Notes under the pieces: model-generated | What the model saw: the letters and a program-made list of their open reading frames with translations, nothing else | Told to the model about the DNA's origin: nothing | Databases searched by the model: none | Assembly (NCBI RefSeq): GCF_016863255.1 | Contig: NZ_BOON01000012.1 | Coordinates: forward strand, 1 to 55,337 | DNA from: Planosporangium mesophilum | GTDB lineage: Bacteria; Actinomycetota; Actinomycetes; Mycobacteriales; Micromonosporaceae | Direction of reading: 5' to 3' | Length of the DNA: 55,337 nucleotides | Program-made: the position numbers and the translations under genes | In this document: positions 8,704-16,301 of the stretch, piece after piece | How the letters are laid out: the number at the start of each line of letters is the position of its first letter | How positions within the stretch are numbered: position 1 is the stretch's first letter

Positions 8704-9039
8704 TCAGCTCGGCTCGAGCTTGGCGGCGATCGCGTCCGCTTCGCCGGCGTCGTCGGTCTCGATCGCCGCTTCCCGGTCGTCCCGCTCGATGATCACCCGT
8801 ACCGGTCCGCGGGAGCTGCGCCACATGATGATCGAGGTCACGAGCTGCGCGGCCGTGAGGCCGGGGCCGAGGGCGAGGACGAGCACCTCGAATGCGGTCG
8901 TCATGGACCCGGGCTCGGGGTCGCCGGGAGCGACGGTGAGCCCGCCGTGACGGCGTACCGCCGGCTCGTCCCTGAGCCAGGAGAGCAGTGACCGCAGCTC
9001 CTCGATCGAGCCGTCCGCCATCCGTACGCGGACCTGCAC
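8704..9039 (-). CDS. EACC1-like effector-associated protein
   Basis: This small protein of about 111 residues has the layout of effector-associated constant component 1 (EACC1), known in actinobacteria beside caspase, trypsin and other effector genes. It shows an N-terminal beta strand (QVRVRM), ELRSLLSWLRDEPAVRR, a PGDPEPGSM turn, a hydrophobic helix of about 30 residues (residues 48-75), and a C-terminal VRVIIE...AAIETD hairpin. EACC1 proteins are thought to couple signal recognition to effector activation; their biochemistry is unknown. Start choice: GTG at 9039 has GAGGTGA five bases upstream. An in-frame ATG at 9054 would add five residues but has a poorer site. It is the first gene of the operon and diverges from hemH. 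Confidence 0.75.
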   Translation of the reverse strand: MQVRVRMADGSIEELRSLLSWLRDEPAVRRHGGLTVAPGDPEPGSMTTAFEVLVLALGPGLTAAQLVTSIIMWRSSRGPVRVIIERDDREAAIETDDAGEADAIAAKLEPS

Positions 9040-9175
9040 CGCGTCACCTCGCATCGACTGATCCAGCTGGTTGAAAGCTACCGACCATACCGAAGGTGGC
9101 CGCATAATGTCACCGTGTGAGGGGGCCTGGAGGGGTGGCCGACGCGGCGCCCGGACTACCGAGCAAGATAGCGAC

Positions 9176-10210
9176 ATGGAGTACGACGCGTTCCTGCTGG
9201 TGTCCTTCGGCGGTCCGGAGGGGCCCGACGACGTCATGCCGTTCCTGGAGAACGTGACGCGGGGCCGGGGCGTACCGCCCGAGCGGCTGACCGAAGTCGC
9301 CGAGCATTACCGGCATTTCGGAGGGGTGTCGCCGATCAACGCCCAGAACCGCGAGCTGCTGGCGGCGCTCGCGGAGGAGCTGCCCAGGGCGGGCTTCAAC
9401 CTGCCTGTGTACTGGGGCAACCGCAACTGGGATCCGTACCTGACCAAAACCGTTGCACAAATGCGCGACGACGGGATCCGCCGGGCCATCGCGTTCGTGA
9501 CCAGCGGGTACGGGTCGTACTCGGCGTGCGGGCAGTACCTGGAGGACATCGCGCGGGCGCGGGCCGAGGTGGGCGAGGGGGCGCCGGTGATCGACAAGCT
9601 GCGCCACTTCCACGACCACCCGGGCTTCGTCGAGCCGCACGCCGACGCCGTCATCGCGGCCCTCGGTACGCTGCCGGACCGCGACCCCGCCCGTACCCGG
9701 CTGGTCTTCACCGCGCACTCGATCCCCAACGCGATGGACGCGAGCAGCGGCCCGTCCGGGGCCCGGTATTCGGATCAGGTACGCGAGACCGCCGGCCTGG
9801 TCGCCGGGGTGGCGGCTCCGGGGCTGCCGTGGGATCTGGTGTGGCAGAGCCGCTCCGGCCCGCCGCAGGTGCCGTGGCTGGAGCCGGACGTGAACGATCA
9901 CCTCGAGGCGCTCGCCGCGGACGGGGTCCGCAACGTCGTGGTCTCGCCGGTCGGCTTCGTCTCCGACCACCTGGAGGTGTTGTGGGACCTCGACAACGAG
10001 GCCGCCGACACCGCGCGGCGGCTGGGCCTGAACTTCGCCCGGGCGGCCACCCCGGGGACCGACCCGCGGTTCGTCAGCATGGTCGGGGAGCTGATCCGGG
10101 AACGGACCGACCCGGCGACCCCGCGGCGGGCACTCGGCCGGATTCCGACGCATGACGTCTGCCCGCCCGGCCACTGCGAGCCGGCCGCCCGTCACAGGGT
10201 GGCGTCATGA
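9176..10210 (+). CDS. hemH: Ferrochelatase (probably coproporphyrin III type, CpfC)
   Basis: Inserts ferrous iron into a porphyrin in heme synthesis. In actinobacteria the substrate is generally coproporphyrin III. The 344-residue protein starts with the FLLVSFGGPEGPDDV strand of the family. His181 lies in FTAHSIP and Glu267 in FVSDHLEVLWDLD, the two metal-site residues. Cys118 in YSACGQY and the C-terminal pair Cys329/Cys334 in CPPGHC are consistent with the [2Fe-2S] cluster of actinobacterial ferrochelatases. ATG at 9176 is chosen because the conserved domain begins at residue 3, although its Shine-Dalgarno is weak. No other heme gene is adjacent. A 27-codon frame made by a repeat element overlaps its stop codon, and a NagD-like gene follows. 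Confidence 0.95.
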   Translation: MEYDAFLLVSFGGPEGPDDVMPFLENVTRGRGVPPERLTEVAEHYRHFGGVSPINAQNRELLAALAEELPRAGFNLPVYWGNRNWDPYLTKTVAQMRDDGIRRAIAFVTSGYGSYSACGQYLEDIARARAEVGEGAPVIDKLRHFHDHPGFVEPHADAVIAALGTLPDRDPARTRLVFTAHSIPNAMDASSGPSGARYSDQVRETAGLVAGVAAPGLPWDLVWQSRSGPPQVPWLEPDVNDHLEALAADGVRNVVVSPVGFVSDHLEVLWDLDNEAADTARRLGLNFARAATPGTDPRFVSMVGELIRERTDPATPRRALGRIPTHDVCPPGHCEPAARHRVAS

Positions 10211-10291
10211 GCGAGCGAAGCGAGCGAATCAGGGGGCTGAGCGCGGTGGAGTCTCATGGCGCCGGTGAGCGAAGGGAGGCGGCGTCATGAG
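10201..10291. mobile_element. 80-bp inserted repeat flanked by an 11-bp direct repeat
   Basis: GGCGTCATGAG occurs at 10201-10211 and again at 10281-10291, exactly 80 bases apart. Between the copies lies a GCGAGCGAA-rich sequence (GCGAGCGAAGCGAGCGAA at 10211-10228, with GAGCGAAGGGAG near the far end). Removing one period would leave hemH and the phosphatase overlapping by ATGA. That suggests insertion of a small element with duplication of an 11-bp target. The GAGCGAAGCGAGCGAA core resembles a sequence I recall as repeated in Micromonosporaceae genomes, which I cannot verify here. Confidence 0.55.
10207..10290 (+). CDS. 27-codon bridging frame within the inserted repeat
   Basis: This frame begins with an ATG overlapping the hemH stop (ATGA) and ends with a TGA overlapping the ATG of the phosphatase gene (ATGA). 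The product would be hydrophilic and rich in Ser, Glu and Arg (MSERSERIR...). It is probably a by-product of the repeat insertion. The double overlap could still preserve translational coupling between the two real genes. I would not call it a functional protein. Confidence 0.3.
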   Translation: MSERSERIRGLSAVESHGAGERREAAS

Positions 10292-11072
10292 TGTGCGGCC
10301 CCGTAAGCCGGTTGAGTCCTGGCTCACCGACATGGACGGCGTGCTCGTCCACGAAGGACAGCCGATACCCGGTGCCCCCGAGTTCATCGGCCGGCTCCGC
10401 GCCTCGGGCCGACCGTTCCTGGTGCTGACGAACAACTCCATGTACACCGCACGCGACCTCTGCGCGCGGCTGCACCGGATGGGCATCGACGTGCCCGAGG
10501 CCTCGATCTGGACCTCGGCGCTCGCGACCGCGCAGTTCCTGGACGACCAGCGGCCCGGCGGCACCGCGTACGTCATCGGCGAGGCCGGGCTGACCACTGC
10601 CCTGCACGACGTCGGATACATCCTGAGCAACCAGGAGCCCGACTACGTGGTCCTGGGCGAGACGCGCACCTACAGTTTCGAGGCGATCACCACGGCGATC
10701 CGGCTGATCGCCAGCGGGGCGCGGTTCATCGCGACCAACCCGGATCCGACCGGGCCGTCGAACGAGGGCGTGCTGCCGGCGTGCGGTTCGGTCGCCGCGC
10801 TGATCTCCAAGGCGACCGGGGTGGAGCCCTACTTCGTCGGCAAGCCCAACCCGGTGATGATGCGCGCCGCGCTCAACACCATCAACGCGCACTCCGAGAC
10901 GACCGCGATGATCGGGGACCGGATGGACACCGACGTGCTGTGCGGCCTGGAGGCGGGGCTGGAGACGATCCTGGTGCTGACCGGGATCAGTACCAGGGCC
11001 GACGTGGACCGGTTCCCGTACCGGCCGTCACGGGTCATCACGTCGATCGCCGACCTGCTCGACGAGGTCTGA
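10287..11072 (+). CDS. HAD-IIA family hydrolase, NagD-like phosphatase
   Basis: A 261-residue haloacid dehalogenase-superfamily phosphatase of subfamily IIA. The nucleophile motif is [10 protein letters not shown] (Asp15 and general acid Asp17), followed by TNNS near residue 47 (motif II Thr/Ser). The C2-type cap occupies the middle. KPNP near residue 190 supplies the motif III lysine, and MIGDRMDTD near 208 binds magnesium. NagD proteins dephosphorylate small phosphorylated metabolites such as nucleotides or sugar phosphates; the substrate cannot be read from sequence. GGGAGG seven bases before the ATG supports this start. It sits immediately after ferrochelatase with the inserted repeat between them, and is followed by a strong hairpin. 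Confidence 0.85.
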   Translation: MSVRPRKPVESWLTDMDGVLVHEGQPIPGAPEFIGRLRASGRPFLVLTNNSMYTARDLCARLHRMGIDVPEASIWTSALATAQFLDDQRPGGTAYVIGEAGLTTALHDVGYILSNQEPDYVVLGETRTYSFEAITTAIRLIASGARFIATNPDPTGPSNEGVLPACGSVAALISKATGVEPYFVGKPNPVMMRAALNTINAHSETTAMIGDRMDTDVLCGLEAGLETILVLTGISTRADVDRFPYRPSRVITSIADLLDEV

Positions 11073-11078
11073 TCGCCG

Positions 11079-11123
11079 CTTCGATCGTCACAACGTCCGC
11101 ATCGGAGGTTGTGACGATCGAGG
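11079..11123 (+). terminator. Hairpin terminator after the NagD-like gene
   Basis: The arms CTTCGATCGTCACAAC (11079-11094) and GTTGTGACGATCGAGG (11108-11123) pair over 16 positions with one G-T pair, leaving a 13-base loop. It begins seven bases after the stop codon. There is no T-tract, as is common in GC-rich actinobacteria. Confidence 0.75.
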
Positions 11124-11231
11124 CGCATTGAGCTCTGAACCCGGGTCATCGGGACCGTCCCCCCTTCCGTCGGGCCGTTACTCTGGCGGCAATCGAGGTT
11201 GTCGATACGTCCGGCGAGGGGATGCAGGGCG

Positions 11232-11615
11232 ATGGGACATACCGGTGAGGAACTCGGCGCCGACTGCGTCGACCTCTGGCAGGCCGGCAATTACGAGCTG
11301 AAGCCGCTCGGAGCGCAGTTCCGCGACGCGGCCGCGCAGCTCGCGCGTACCGAAGAATGCGAATACAACTTCTGGCGGGACACCAAGCTCGGCGGGCCGT
11401 ACGGTCCGGTCCGCCAGGTCTGGGCGGACTTCCGCGACGAGGTCGTGGACATCCTGCGGCAGACCGCGGAGAACCTGGAGTTGACCGGCGACGCGCTGAT
11501 CCTGGCCGCGAACCGGTACGCCGACACCGACGAGGACGCGAAGCGGACGTTTACCGATTTGAAGCCGGCCGTCATCGAGGCGCACAAGGACGACGGCATG
11601 GAGCCACCGAGATGA
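11232..11615 (+). CDS. WXG100-like ESX-associated protein
   Basis: A 127-residue, largely helical protein without signal peptide or membrane segment. It has an N-terminal helix (GEELGADCVDLWQAG), a central NFWRDTKLGG turn and a C-terminal ANRYADTDEDAKRTF segment that resembles the tail of WXG100/EspA-like small type VII secretion proteins. The start is the ATG at 11232; upstream codons look non-coding. The stop overlaps the next start as ATGA, so the two are coupled. The four genes 11232-13961 form one set: two helical proteins, a YbaB-like protein and a membrane-anchored protein. A secreted or secretion-partner role is inference; no ESX core gene (EccA-E) is in view. Confidence 0.6.
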   Translation: MGHTGEELGADCVDLWQAGNYELKPLGAQFRDAAAQLARTEECEYNFWRDTKLGGPYGPVRQVWADFRDEVVDILRQTAENLELTGDALILAANRYADTDEDAKRTFTDLKPAVIEAHKDDGMEPPR

Positions 11616-12559
11616 CCTACGAGCAGCTGGCGCAGCACGCGGCGGAGATCGAGCGAAGCGCCATCGAGGAGTCCCTCAAACAGCGCGGCTTCATGAAGGA
11701 CCGCAGCGGCAACTGGCGCGACCCGAACCTGGACGACGAGACCGTCCGGGCGGCCCTGGCTGTCACGGTCTCGCGGTACCAGGGCGTCGCGGGCATGTTC
11801 ACGCCGTTCCTCGGGATGCCGGATCCGGCGAAGTTCAAACCGATGATCGGCTACCTCAAGACCGCCATGCGCGCTCTCTCCTCCGGGCAGCCGGGAAACG
11901 ACCCGGTCTACAAGGCCGACGTGCCGGCAAACGACGACCTCCAGGGCATGACCACGGTCGGCAGGGCCGTTCAGGACTGGCGAGGAGTGGCGGCCGTGGC
12001 CTTCCGGCAGAACTTCGTCGAGCCGTTCCCGGCCATCACGACGAACCAGTTCGCCGTTGTCGCGACCCTCAAGGGCGCCATCGACGCGGAGCAGGCCCTG
12101 TGGGGCGCGGCGCGTGACAGTGTCGACCAGATCGCTCACAAGGCGCAGGCGGCGCTCGATGTCATGAACGACTGCAACCCCAAGGACCAGACGGCGCTGC
12201 TCACGGTGGCCTCGTCGGTGTTCGCAGTCGCGGCGGGCGTGACGACGGGGGGCGCCGCGATCGCGTTGACGGTGGCGGGTGCGGCGGCTCAGGTGGGCTC
12301 CGGGATCCCGCGCGAGGAGCCGAAGAAGGTGGAGTTCAGCGGCAAGACCCCCGACGCAATCATCGGCCAGGTACAGGCGGCGCTGAACATCCTGGTGGCC
12401 GATATCGACACCAAGGAACTGGCCATCGCTGGCGCCGTGTCGGCCTCCGCCTCCTGTATCGCCGGCAACCGGGACAGGTTCATCTCGGCTCGGCCGTCGC
12501 TAGCCGACGCCGACGCGAGGACGGTCACCGGACCCAGAGGGCTGGGTGAGTCGATATGA
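11612..12559 (+). CDS. Helical protein, probable type VII secretion substrate
   Basis: This 315-residue protein belongs to no family I can name with certainty. Residues 1-180 are helical with a repeated WxxxAAxxF-like pattern (VQDWRGVAAVAFRQNFVEPF). This resembles the 'W...A...F' core of WXG100/LXG-type proteins from actinobacterial ESX loci. Residues 195-235 form a hydrophobic Ala/Gly/Val-rich segment (VASSVFAVAAGVTTGGAAIALTVAGAAAQVG), as in PPE-like substrates that can associate with membranes. The rest is polar. The ATG overlaps the preceding stop (ATGA). Strict operon packing with the WXG100-like and YbaB-like genes supports a shared secretion or surface role. Confidence 0.55.
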   Translation: MTYEQLAQHAAEIERSAIEESLKQRGFMKDRSGNWRDPNLDDETVRAALAVTVSRYQGVAGMFTPFLGMPDPAKFKPMIGYLKTAMRALSSGQPGNDPVYKADVPANDDLQGMTTVGRAVQDWRGVAAVAFRQNFVEPFPAITTNQFAVVATLKGAIDAEQALWGAARDSVDQIAHKAQAALDVMNDCNPKDQTALLTVASSVFAVAAGVTTGGAAIALTVAGAAAQVGSGIPREEPKKVEFSGKTPDAIIGQVQAALNILVADIDTKELAIAGAVSASASCIAGNRDRFISARPSLADADARTVTGPRGLGESI

Positions 12560-12571
12560 GCGTTGACGGCC

Positions 12572-13087
12572 ATGGGTGAGCTCGCGGACCGGATCCACGC
12601 CATGCAGGTCCGGGCGTCGACGCCGGACGGCAGAGTGACGACCGCACTGCGGCACCGCAGCGAGGTGACGCTCGCCTTCGCGCCCGGCTGGTACGACCGC
12701 TGCGACGAGCGCGACCTGGAGCGGCGGCTCGCCGCCCTGGCGAGCCTGTTGTGGGTGGCGCGGACTCGCGAGTACTGGAGAACGGTCAGCGACGTCACCG
12801 GCGACGACGCCACTCACGAGGAAAAGCCGGTCAGCCCGCGGGACGTGAAATTCGCGGAGGCCCGCGAGGCGCTGGTCGCCCGTGGCTCCTCGGCGGACGG
12901 CCGTGTCTGCCTGTCCGTCGAAGGCATGCGACGGTGGACGGTCCGCGTCGCCCCGGGCACCGTGCGCGCGCTCGACGAGCACGAGTTCGGGAGTGCGGTC
13001 GGGCAGGCCGCTGCCGAGCTCATCGAGGACCAGTTCAGCAAGATCGCCCGACTCAAGTACAAGATTTACGAGGGACCGGAGGGGTAG
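12572..13087 (+). CDS. YbaB/EbfC-like protein of an ESX-associated locus
   Basis: About 171 residues. The N-terminal part (MGELADRIHAMQVRASTPDGRVTTALRHRSEVTLAFAPG in outline) has the helix plus beta-meander pattern of YbaB/EbfC nucleoid proteins. In actinobacteria such versions often sit inside type VII secretion loci. The C-terminal half (SPRDVKFAEAREALV...VEGMRRWTVRVAPGTVRAL) is less familiar. It ends in a long amphipathic helix. ATG at 12572 is preferred over an in-frame TTG at 12563; neither has a strong ribosome-binding site. It lies 12 bases after the previous gene and 4 bases before the next. DNA binding is inferred from family resemblance only. Confidence 0.5.
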   Translation: MGELADRIHAMQVRASTPDGRVTTALRHRSEVTLAFAPGWYDRCDERDLERRLAALASLLWVARTREYWRTVSDVTGDDATHEEKPVSPRDVKFAEAREALVARGSSADGRVCLSVEGMRRWTVRVAPGTVRALDEHEFGSAVGQAAAELIEDQFSKIARLKYKIYEGPEG

Positions 13088-13091
13088 GCCG

Positions 13092-13961
13092 GTGCGACGC
13101 AGGACATGGTGGTTGGCTGCCGGCACTCTGGCTGTCGTGCTCGTGGTCGTCAGCGTTGTTGTGGTCCTGCGCGGCAGCCACGACAACCCGTCGGCGCCCG
13201 GCTGCCGCCTCGTCGCCCCGCCCTCGGGCACGGCCACCGCCGCCGACAGCTCCGGGCTGCGGATCATCGACCAGGGATACAGTCAGATACCCGCACGTTC
13301 GTCGATGATCAGCATGGGCGCCGTCATCCAGAACACGACCGACCGGGTCGCCTACCGCACCCGGGTGGCGTTCGACGTCCTCGGTGCGCGAAACGAGAGC
13401 CTGGTCTACAGCTTGCACCGGTCCTGGTTGGTGCAGGAGGTCCCGATCATCCTGCCCGGCGCCACGGTCTCCGTCGGCGACGCCGTCGCCCTGAGCGACG
13501 AGGCGCGGGCCGACCGCAAGGCGGTCGCCCGGATCTCGATCACCCCCGTCGTCACGCAGTGGCTGGCGGCAGGTGACGGGAAGAACGGCCTCGCTGCCGT
13601 GACAGCGAAGGTAGTGCGCGGCAGCGGGAGGCGTGCCCCCGATGGTTCGGGTTTCATCGACTACACCTTCGAGTCGGCGAACTGTGTGCCGTTGGTGTCC
13701 CGGGGCACCTCACTCGTGTTCCGGGACGTGACCGGCAGGATCGTGGGAGGCAACCTCGACACCACGCGCAATCACACGGTGTGCGGGCCCCGTCTCGCCC
13801 CCGGGATGGCAGGGTCCGGCCTTCGCACCGGCACGGCCGATGCGGGGCTCCGGACCATCCCGGCGGCGGCCGACCTGGACCGTACCGACGTAACGCTCTA
13901 CTGCGACCTTGCTCCGCCGCCGGTGCGTACCGGGCAGTCTGGCGAGCCGGTCAACACCTAG
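13092..13961 (+). CDS. Membrane-anchored extracellular protein of unknown function
   Basis: The 289-residue protein has a basic N-terminus (MRRRTWW), one transmembrane helix (residues about 6-28) and a long external domain rich in beta-strand pattern. That domain contains three cysteines (in APGCRL, SANCVP and HTVCGP) and another near the end (LYCDL), so disulfides are likely outside the cell. No enzyme motif is visible. GTG at 13092 follows a GGAGGGG site with seven-base spacing. It closes the four-gene ESX-associated set and is followed by a short convergent gap. Confidence 0.6.
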   Translation: MRRRTWWLAAGTLAVVLVVVSVVVVLRGSHDNPSAPGCRLVAPPSGTATAADSSGLRIIDQGYSQIPARSSMISMGAVIQNTTDRVAYRTRVAFDVLGARNESLVYSLHRSWLVQEVPIILPGATVSVGDAVALSDEARADRKAVARISITPVVTQWLAAGDGKNGLAAVTAKVVRGSGRRAPDGSGFIDYTFESANCVPLVSRGTSLVFRDVTGRIVGGNLDTTRNHTVCGPRLAPGMAGSGLRTGTADAGLRTIPAAADLDRTDVTLYCDLAPPPVRTGQSGEPVNT

Positions 13962-13997
13962 CGCGTTGATCGCCACAACTTCCAGAATCGTGCGGAT

Positions 13998-14783
13998 CTA
14001 GATCATCGGGGAGTTGCAGGCGGCCACGAGGGCGCGCCGGCACGACGCCACCAGGGGACGCAGCGCCGCGTCGCGCTGCTGCGCCTCGTACCCGTTGACC
14101 GCACCACCGGGCGCGGCGTGCTCGGCCAGCGCCAGCACCCGGTCCAGGATGCTCGCGCGGGCGTACAGCCGGCGCGCGCGGGGGTCGTACCCGGGCGGGA
14201 GGTCGGTGCAGCCGTCCGGCTTGCGGATCGCCGCGAGCGCCCCGGCCAGCTCCGGACGCCACTGGGCGATGTCCAGCTTGGCGAGCGTACTGGTCGCCTC
14301 GACCAGCGTCTGGGACAGCTCGGCCTCGGCCTCCGCCGCGGTCAGCTCGTCCACCGGCCGCAGCGCCGGCTCCGGCAGCGCGTAGCAGCGCCACAGCACG
14401 GTTTCGAAGGTCACGCCGGAGCCGGAGGTATGGGTACGGACCTCCGGGACCAGCCCGAGACCGGGGGTCACCACGCCCTCGCCCGCGACGAGCGCCGCGC
14501 CGGTGAACGGGCCGGGGCCGGGCAGGCCCCGCGGGTCACCGGGGGCGGGCAGCACCAGCCGGATCTCGTCCGGGTGCCACTTGGACAGGGCCGTGAGCCC
14601 CTCGGCGAGGGGAACGTCGGTCCAGGCGCCAGGGGCGTCGGCGACCAGGTGCTCCTCGTCGGCGGCGATCTCTTCGGCCACGTCGTCGTACGGCACCAGA
14701 CCGGCGCGCCAGGCACGTACCCAGGCCACGAACCGGGTCGACCGGCGCACGGTCAAGGTCGCCGCGTGCGCTGCGGGGGACAT
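13998..14783 (-). CDS. Conserved actinobacterial protein of unknown function
   Basis: I do not recognise a named domain in this 261-residue soluble protein. It begins with a helical region (TRFVAWVRAWRAGLVPYDDVAEEI), then has an acidic stretch. A central segment carries LALV/HPDEIRLVLPAPGDPRGLPGPGPF, which looks like a substrate-loop or beta-sheet domain. A long helical C-terminal bundle follows. It is divergently transcribed from the DUF3097 gene with 141 bases between start codons, and both appear leaderless, so the two may be co-regulated. The ATG is chosen because TACAGT lies seven bases upstream. The open frame continues far upstream but without typical coding character. Confidence 0.6.
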   Translation of the reverse strand: MSPAAHAATLTVRRSTRFVAWVRAWRAGLVPYDDVAEEIAADEEHLVADAPGAWTDVPLAEGLTALSKWHPDEIRLVLPAPGDPRGLPGPGPFTGAALVAGEGVVTPGLGLVPEVRTHTSGSGVTFETVLWRCYALPEPALRPVDELTAAEAEAELSQTLVEATSTLAKLDIAQWRPELAGALAAIRKPDGCTDLPPGYDPRARRLYARASILDRVLALAEHAAPGGAVNGYEAQQRDAALRPLVASCRRALVAACNSPMI

Positions 14784-14790
14784 GCCCGCA

Positions 14791-14796
14791 ACTGTA
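14791..14796 (-). promoter_or_regulatory. Candidate -10 box, leaderless start of the 14783 gene
   Basis: TACAGT on the minus strand lies seven bases before the ATG, with no Shine-Dalgarno site between. Confidence 0.45.
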
Positions 14797-14911
14797 CGTG
14801 CTGTGTGCGCGACTGTCTCGTGTCCGATGACCACGGGTCGCGGCACGGCCCGGCACCCGTATTTCCGGCCGGGCCCGGGCGCGTCGCCGTGCCGAACCGG
14901 ATCGACGCCGA

Positions 14912-14917
14912 TACCCT
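14912..14917 (+). promoter_or_regulatory. Candidate -10 box, leaderless start of the DUF3097 gene
   Basis: TACCCT lies seven bases before the GTG at 14925. The same spacing is seen for the divergent partner. Confidence 0.45.
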
Positions 14918-14924
14918 CGCCGTC

Positions 14925-15737
14925 GTGGGCAGGTATGGCGAAGACGTGCTCGCGGGCAACTGGCGGCGGCGCAGGGTGGTGCCCGAGGTCGACGCGGAGC
15001 CAGATCTCGTGGTCGAGGACGCCGGCTCCGGCTTCTGCGGCGCCGTCGTCGGGTTCGAGTACGGCGCGGTGATCCTGGAGGACCGGCACGGCCGGCGGCG
15101 CAACTTCCCGCTCGAACCGGCGGCGTTCCTGCTCGACGGTCAGGTCGTGACGCTGCGCAGGCCCGCGGCGGCGCCCGTCGCCGCGAAGCCCCGGCGTACC
15201 GCGTCCGGCTCGGTCGCGCTCGATCGCGTCGACGCGCGGGTCGCCCGGGCCAGCCGCATCTGGGTCGAGGGCATCCACGACGCCGCGCTGGTCGAACGCA
15301 TCTGGGGCGACGACCTCCGGATCGAGGGAGTGGTCGTGGAGCCGCTCGACGGCATCGACGAGCTCCCGGAGGCGGTCCGCGACTTCGCGCCCGGCCCGCA
15401 GCGCAGGCTCGGGGTCCTGGTCGACCACCTCGTCGCCGGCTCCAAGGAGAGCCGCATCGTTGCCGGGGTCACCTCCCCGCACGTACTGGTCACCGGCCAC
15501 CCGTACGTCGACATCTGGCAGGCGGTCAAGCCGGAGCGGCTCGGTATTCGCGCCTGGCCCGAGGTGCCGCGCGGCCAGCCGTGGAAGGAGGGCGTCTGCG
15601 CGGCGCTCGGCGTGGCCGAGCCGGCCGAGCTGTGGCGGCGCATCCTCGCCTCGGTGTCGAGCTTCCGGGATGTGGAGACGCCGCTGATCGGCGCGGTGGA
15701 GCGGTTGATCGACTTCGTGACGGAGCCGGGGGAGTAG
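14925..15737 (+). CDS. DUF3097 family protein with Toprim-like core
   Basis: This 270-residue protein matches the DUF3097 family of actinobacteria. The N-terminal part (GNWRRRRVVPEV...GFCGAVVGFEYGAVILEDRHGRRRNFPLEP) is a small beta domain. The core contains IWVEGIHDAALVERIWGDDLRIEGVVVEPLDGIDEL. There the strand-Glu-Gly-x-x-Asp arrangement and the following VVVE strand look like a Toprim fold. The later LGVLVDHLVAGSKES and GHPYVDIWQAVKP are conserved family blocks. Toprim folds occur in primases, topoisomerases and small RNA- or DNA-processing enzymes. The actual activity is unknown. GTG at 14925 is preferred over the in-frame GTG at 14889 because of the -10 spacing and the family's short N-terminus. 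Confidence 0.85.
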   Translation: MGRYGEDVLAGNWRRRRVVPEVDAEPDLVVEDAGSGFCGAVVGFEYGAVILEDRHGRRRNFPLEPAAFLLDGQVVTLRRPAAAPVAAKPRRTASGSVALDRVDARVARASRIWVEGIHDAALVERIWGDDLRIEGVVVEPLDGIDELPEAVRDFAPGPQRRLGVLVDHLVAGSKESRIVAGVTSPHVLVTGHPYVDIWQAVKPERLGIRAWPEVPRGQPWKEGVCAALGVAEPAELWRRILASVSSFRDVETPLIGAVERLIDFVTEPGE

Positions 15738-15865
15738 CCACGGCCGGCGAGTAGGTGCCGCTACAGCGCCGGCCAGGCGTCGCGGCGGACGGTGTCCGCT
15801 GGCAGTGGCACGGCCGCGATTTATGGGCGTCGCGGGGACGTGCGCCGACATGACACGATCGAGTC

Positions 15866-16294
15866 GTGGACGCGCTGCTGTGGCTTGCGGTAGCGGTGGG
15901 GCTCGCGATAGCCGAGGCCTTCACCGGTACGTTTGTGTTGATCATGTTGGCCGCCGGGGCGCTGGCCGCGGCCGGGACGGCGGCCGTCGGCGGTGAGCTG
16001 TGGGCGCAGGGCCTGGTCTTCGCCGTGGTCTCGGCGCTCGCGCTGGTCGCGGTGCGTCCCGCCCTCAAGCGGCGGTTCGATCATCACGGCGAGGACTCCT
16101 CGATCGGGTTGGCCGCCATCGAAGGGTCGACCGGTACCGTCCTCGAGCGCGTCGACGCGGATTCCGGCCTGGTGAAGATCGAGGGCGAGATGTGGCGGGC
16201 TCGGTCGTACGACGGGACTCAGGAGTTCGAGCCCGGCGAGCGGGTCCGGGTTATCGAGGTCAAGGGCGCAACGGCGATGGTGTGGAAGGACTGA
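15866..16294 (+). CDS. NfeD family membrane protein
   Basis: A 142-residue protein of the short NfeD (NfeD1b-like) type. Two or three transmembrane helices lie in residues 1-62. An OB-fold domain follows at about 78-142, seen in SSIGLAAIEGSTGTVLERV, WRARSYDGTQEFEPGERVRVIEVKGATAMVW. NfeD proteins assemble with SPFH/stomatin proteins in membrane microdomains, and the next gene, seven bases downstream, is such a protein. The GTG start has no clear Shine-Dalgarno. CACGAT, six bases upstream, could be the -10 box of a leaderless transcript. Confidence 0.9.
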   Translation: MDALLWLAVAVGLAIAEAFTGTFVLIMLAAGALAAAGTAAVGGELWAQGLVFAVVSALALVAVRPALKRRFDHHGEDSSIGLAAIEGSTGTVLERVDADSGLVKIEGEMWRARSYDGTQEFEPGERVRVIEVKGATAMVWKD

Positions 16295-16301
16295 GACAGA
16301 C

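Noticed and set aside
13998-15851. A long minus-strand frame extending the 261-residue protein by over 350 codons upstream
   Set aside because: The extra stretch lies antisense to DUF3097, has the low-complexity composition of shadow frames, and the -10 box at 14791 supports the internal start.
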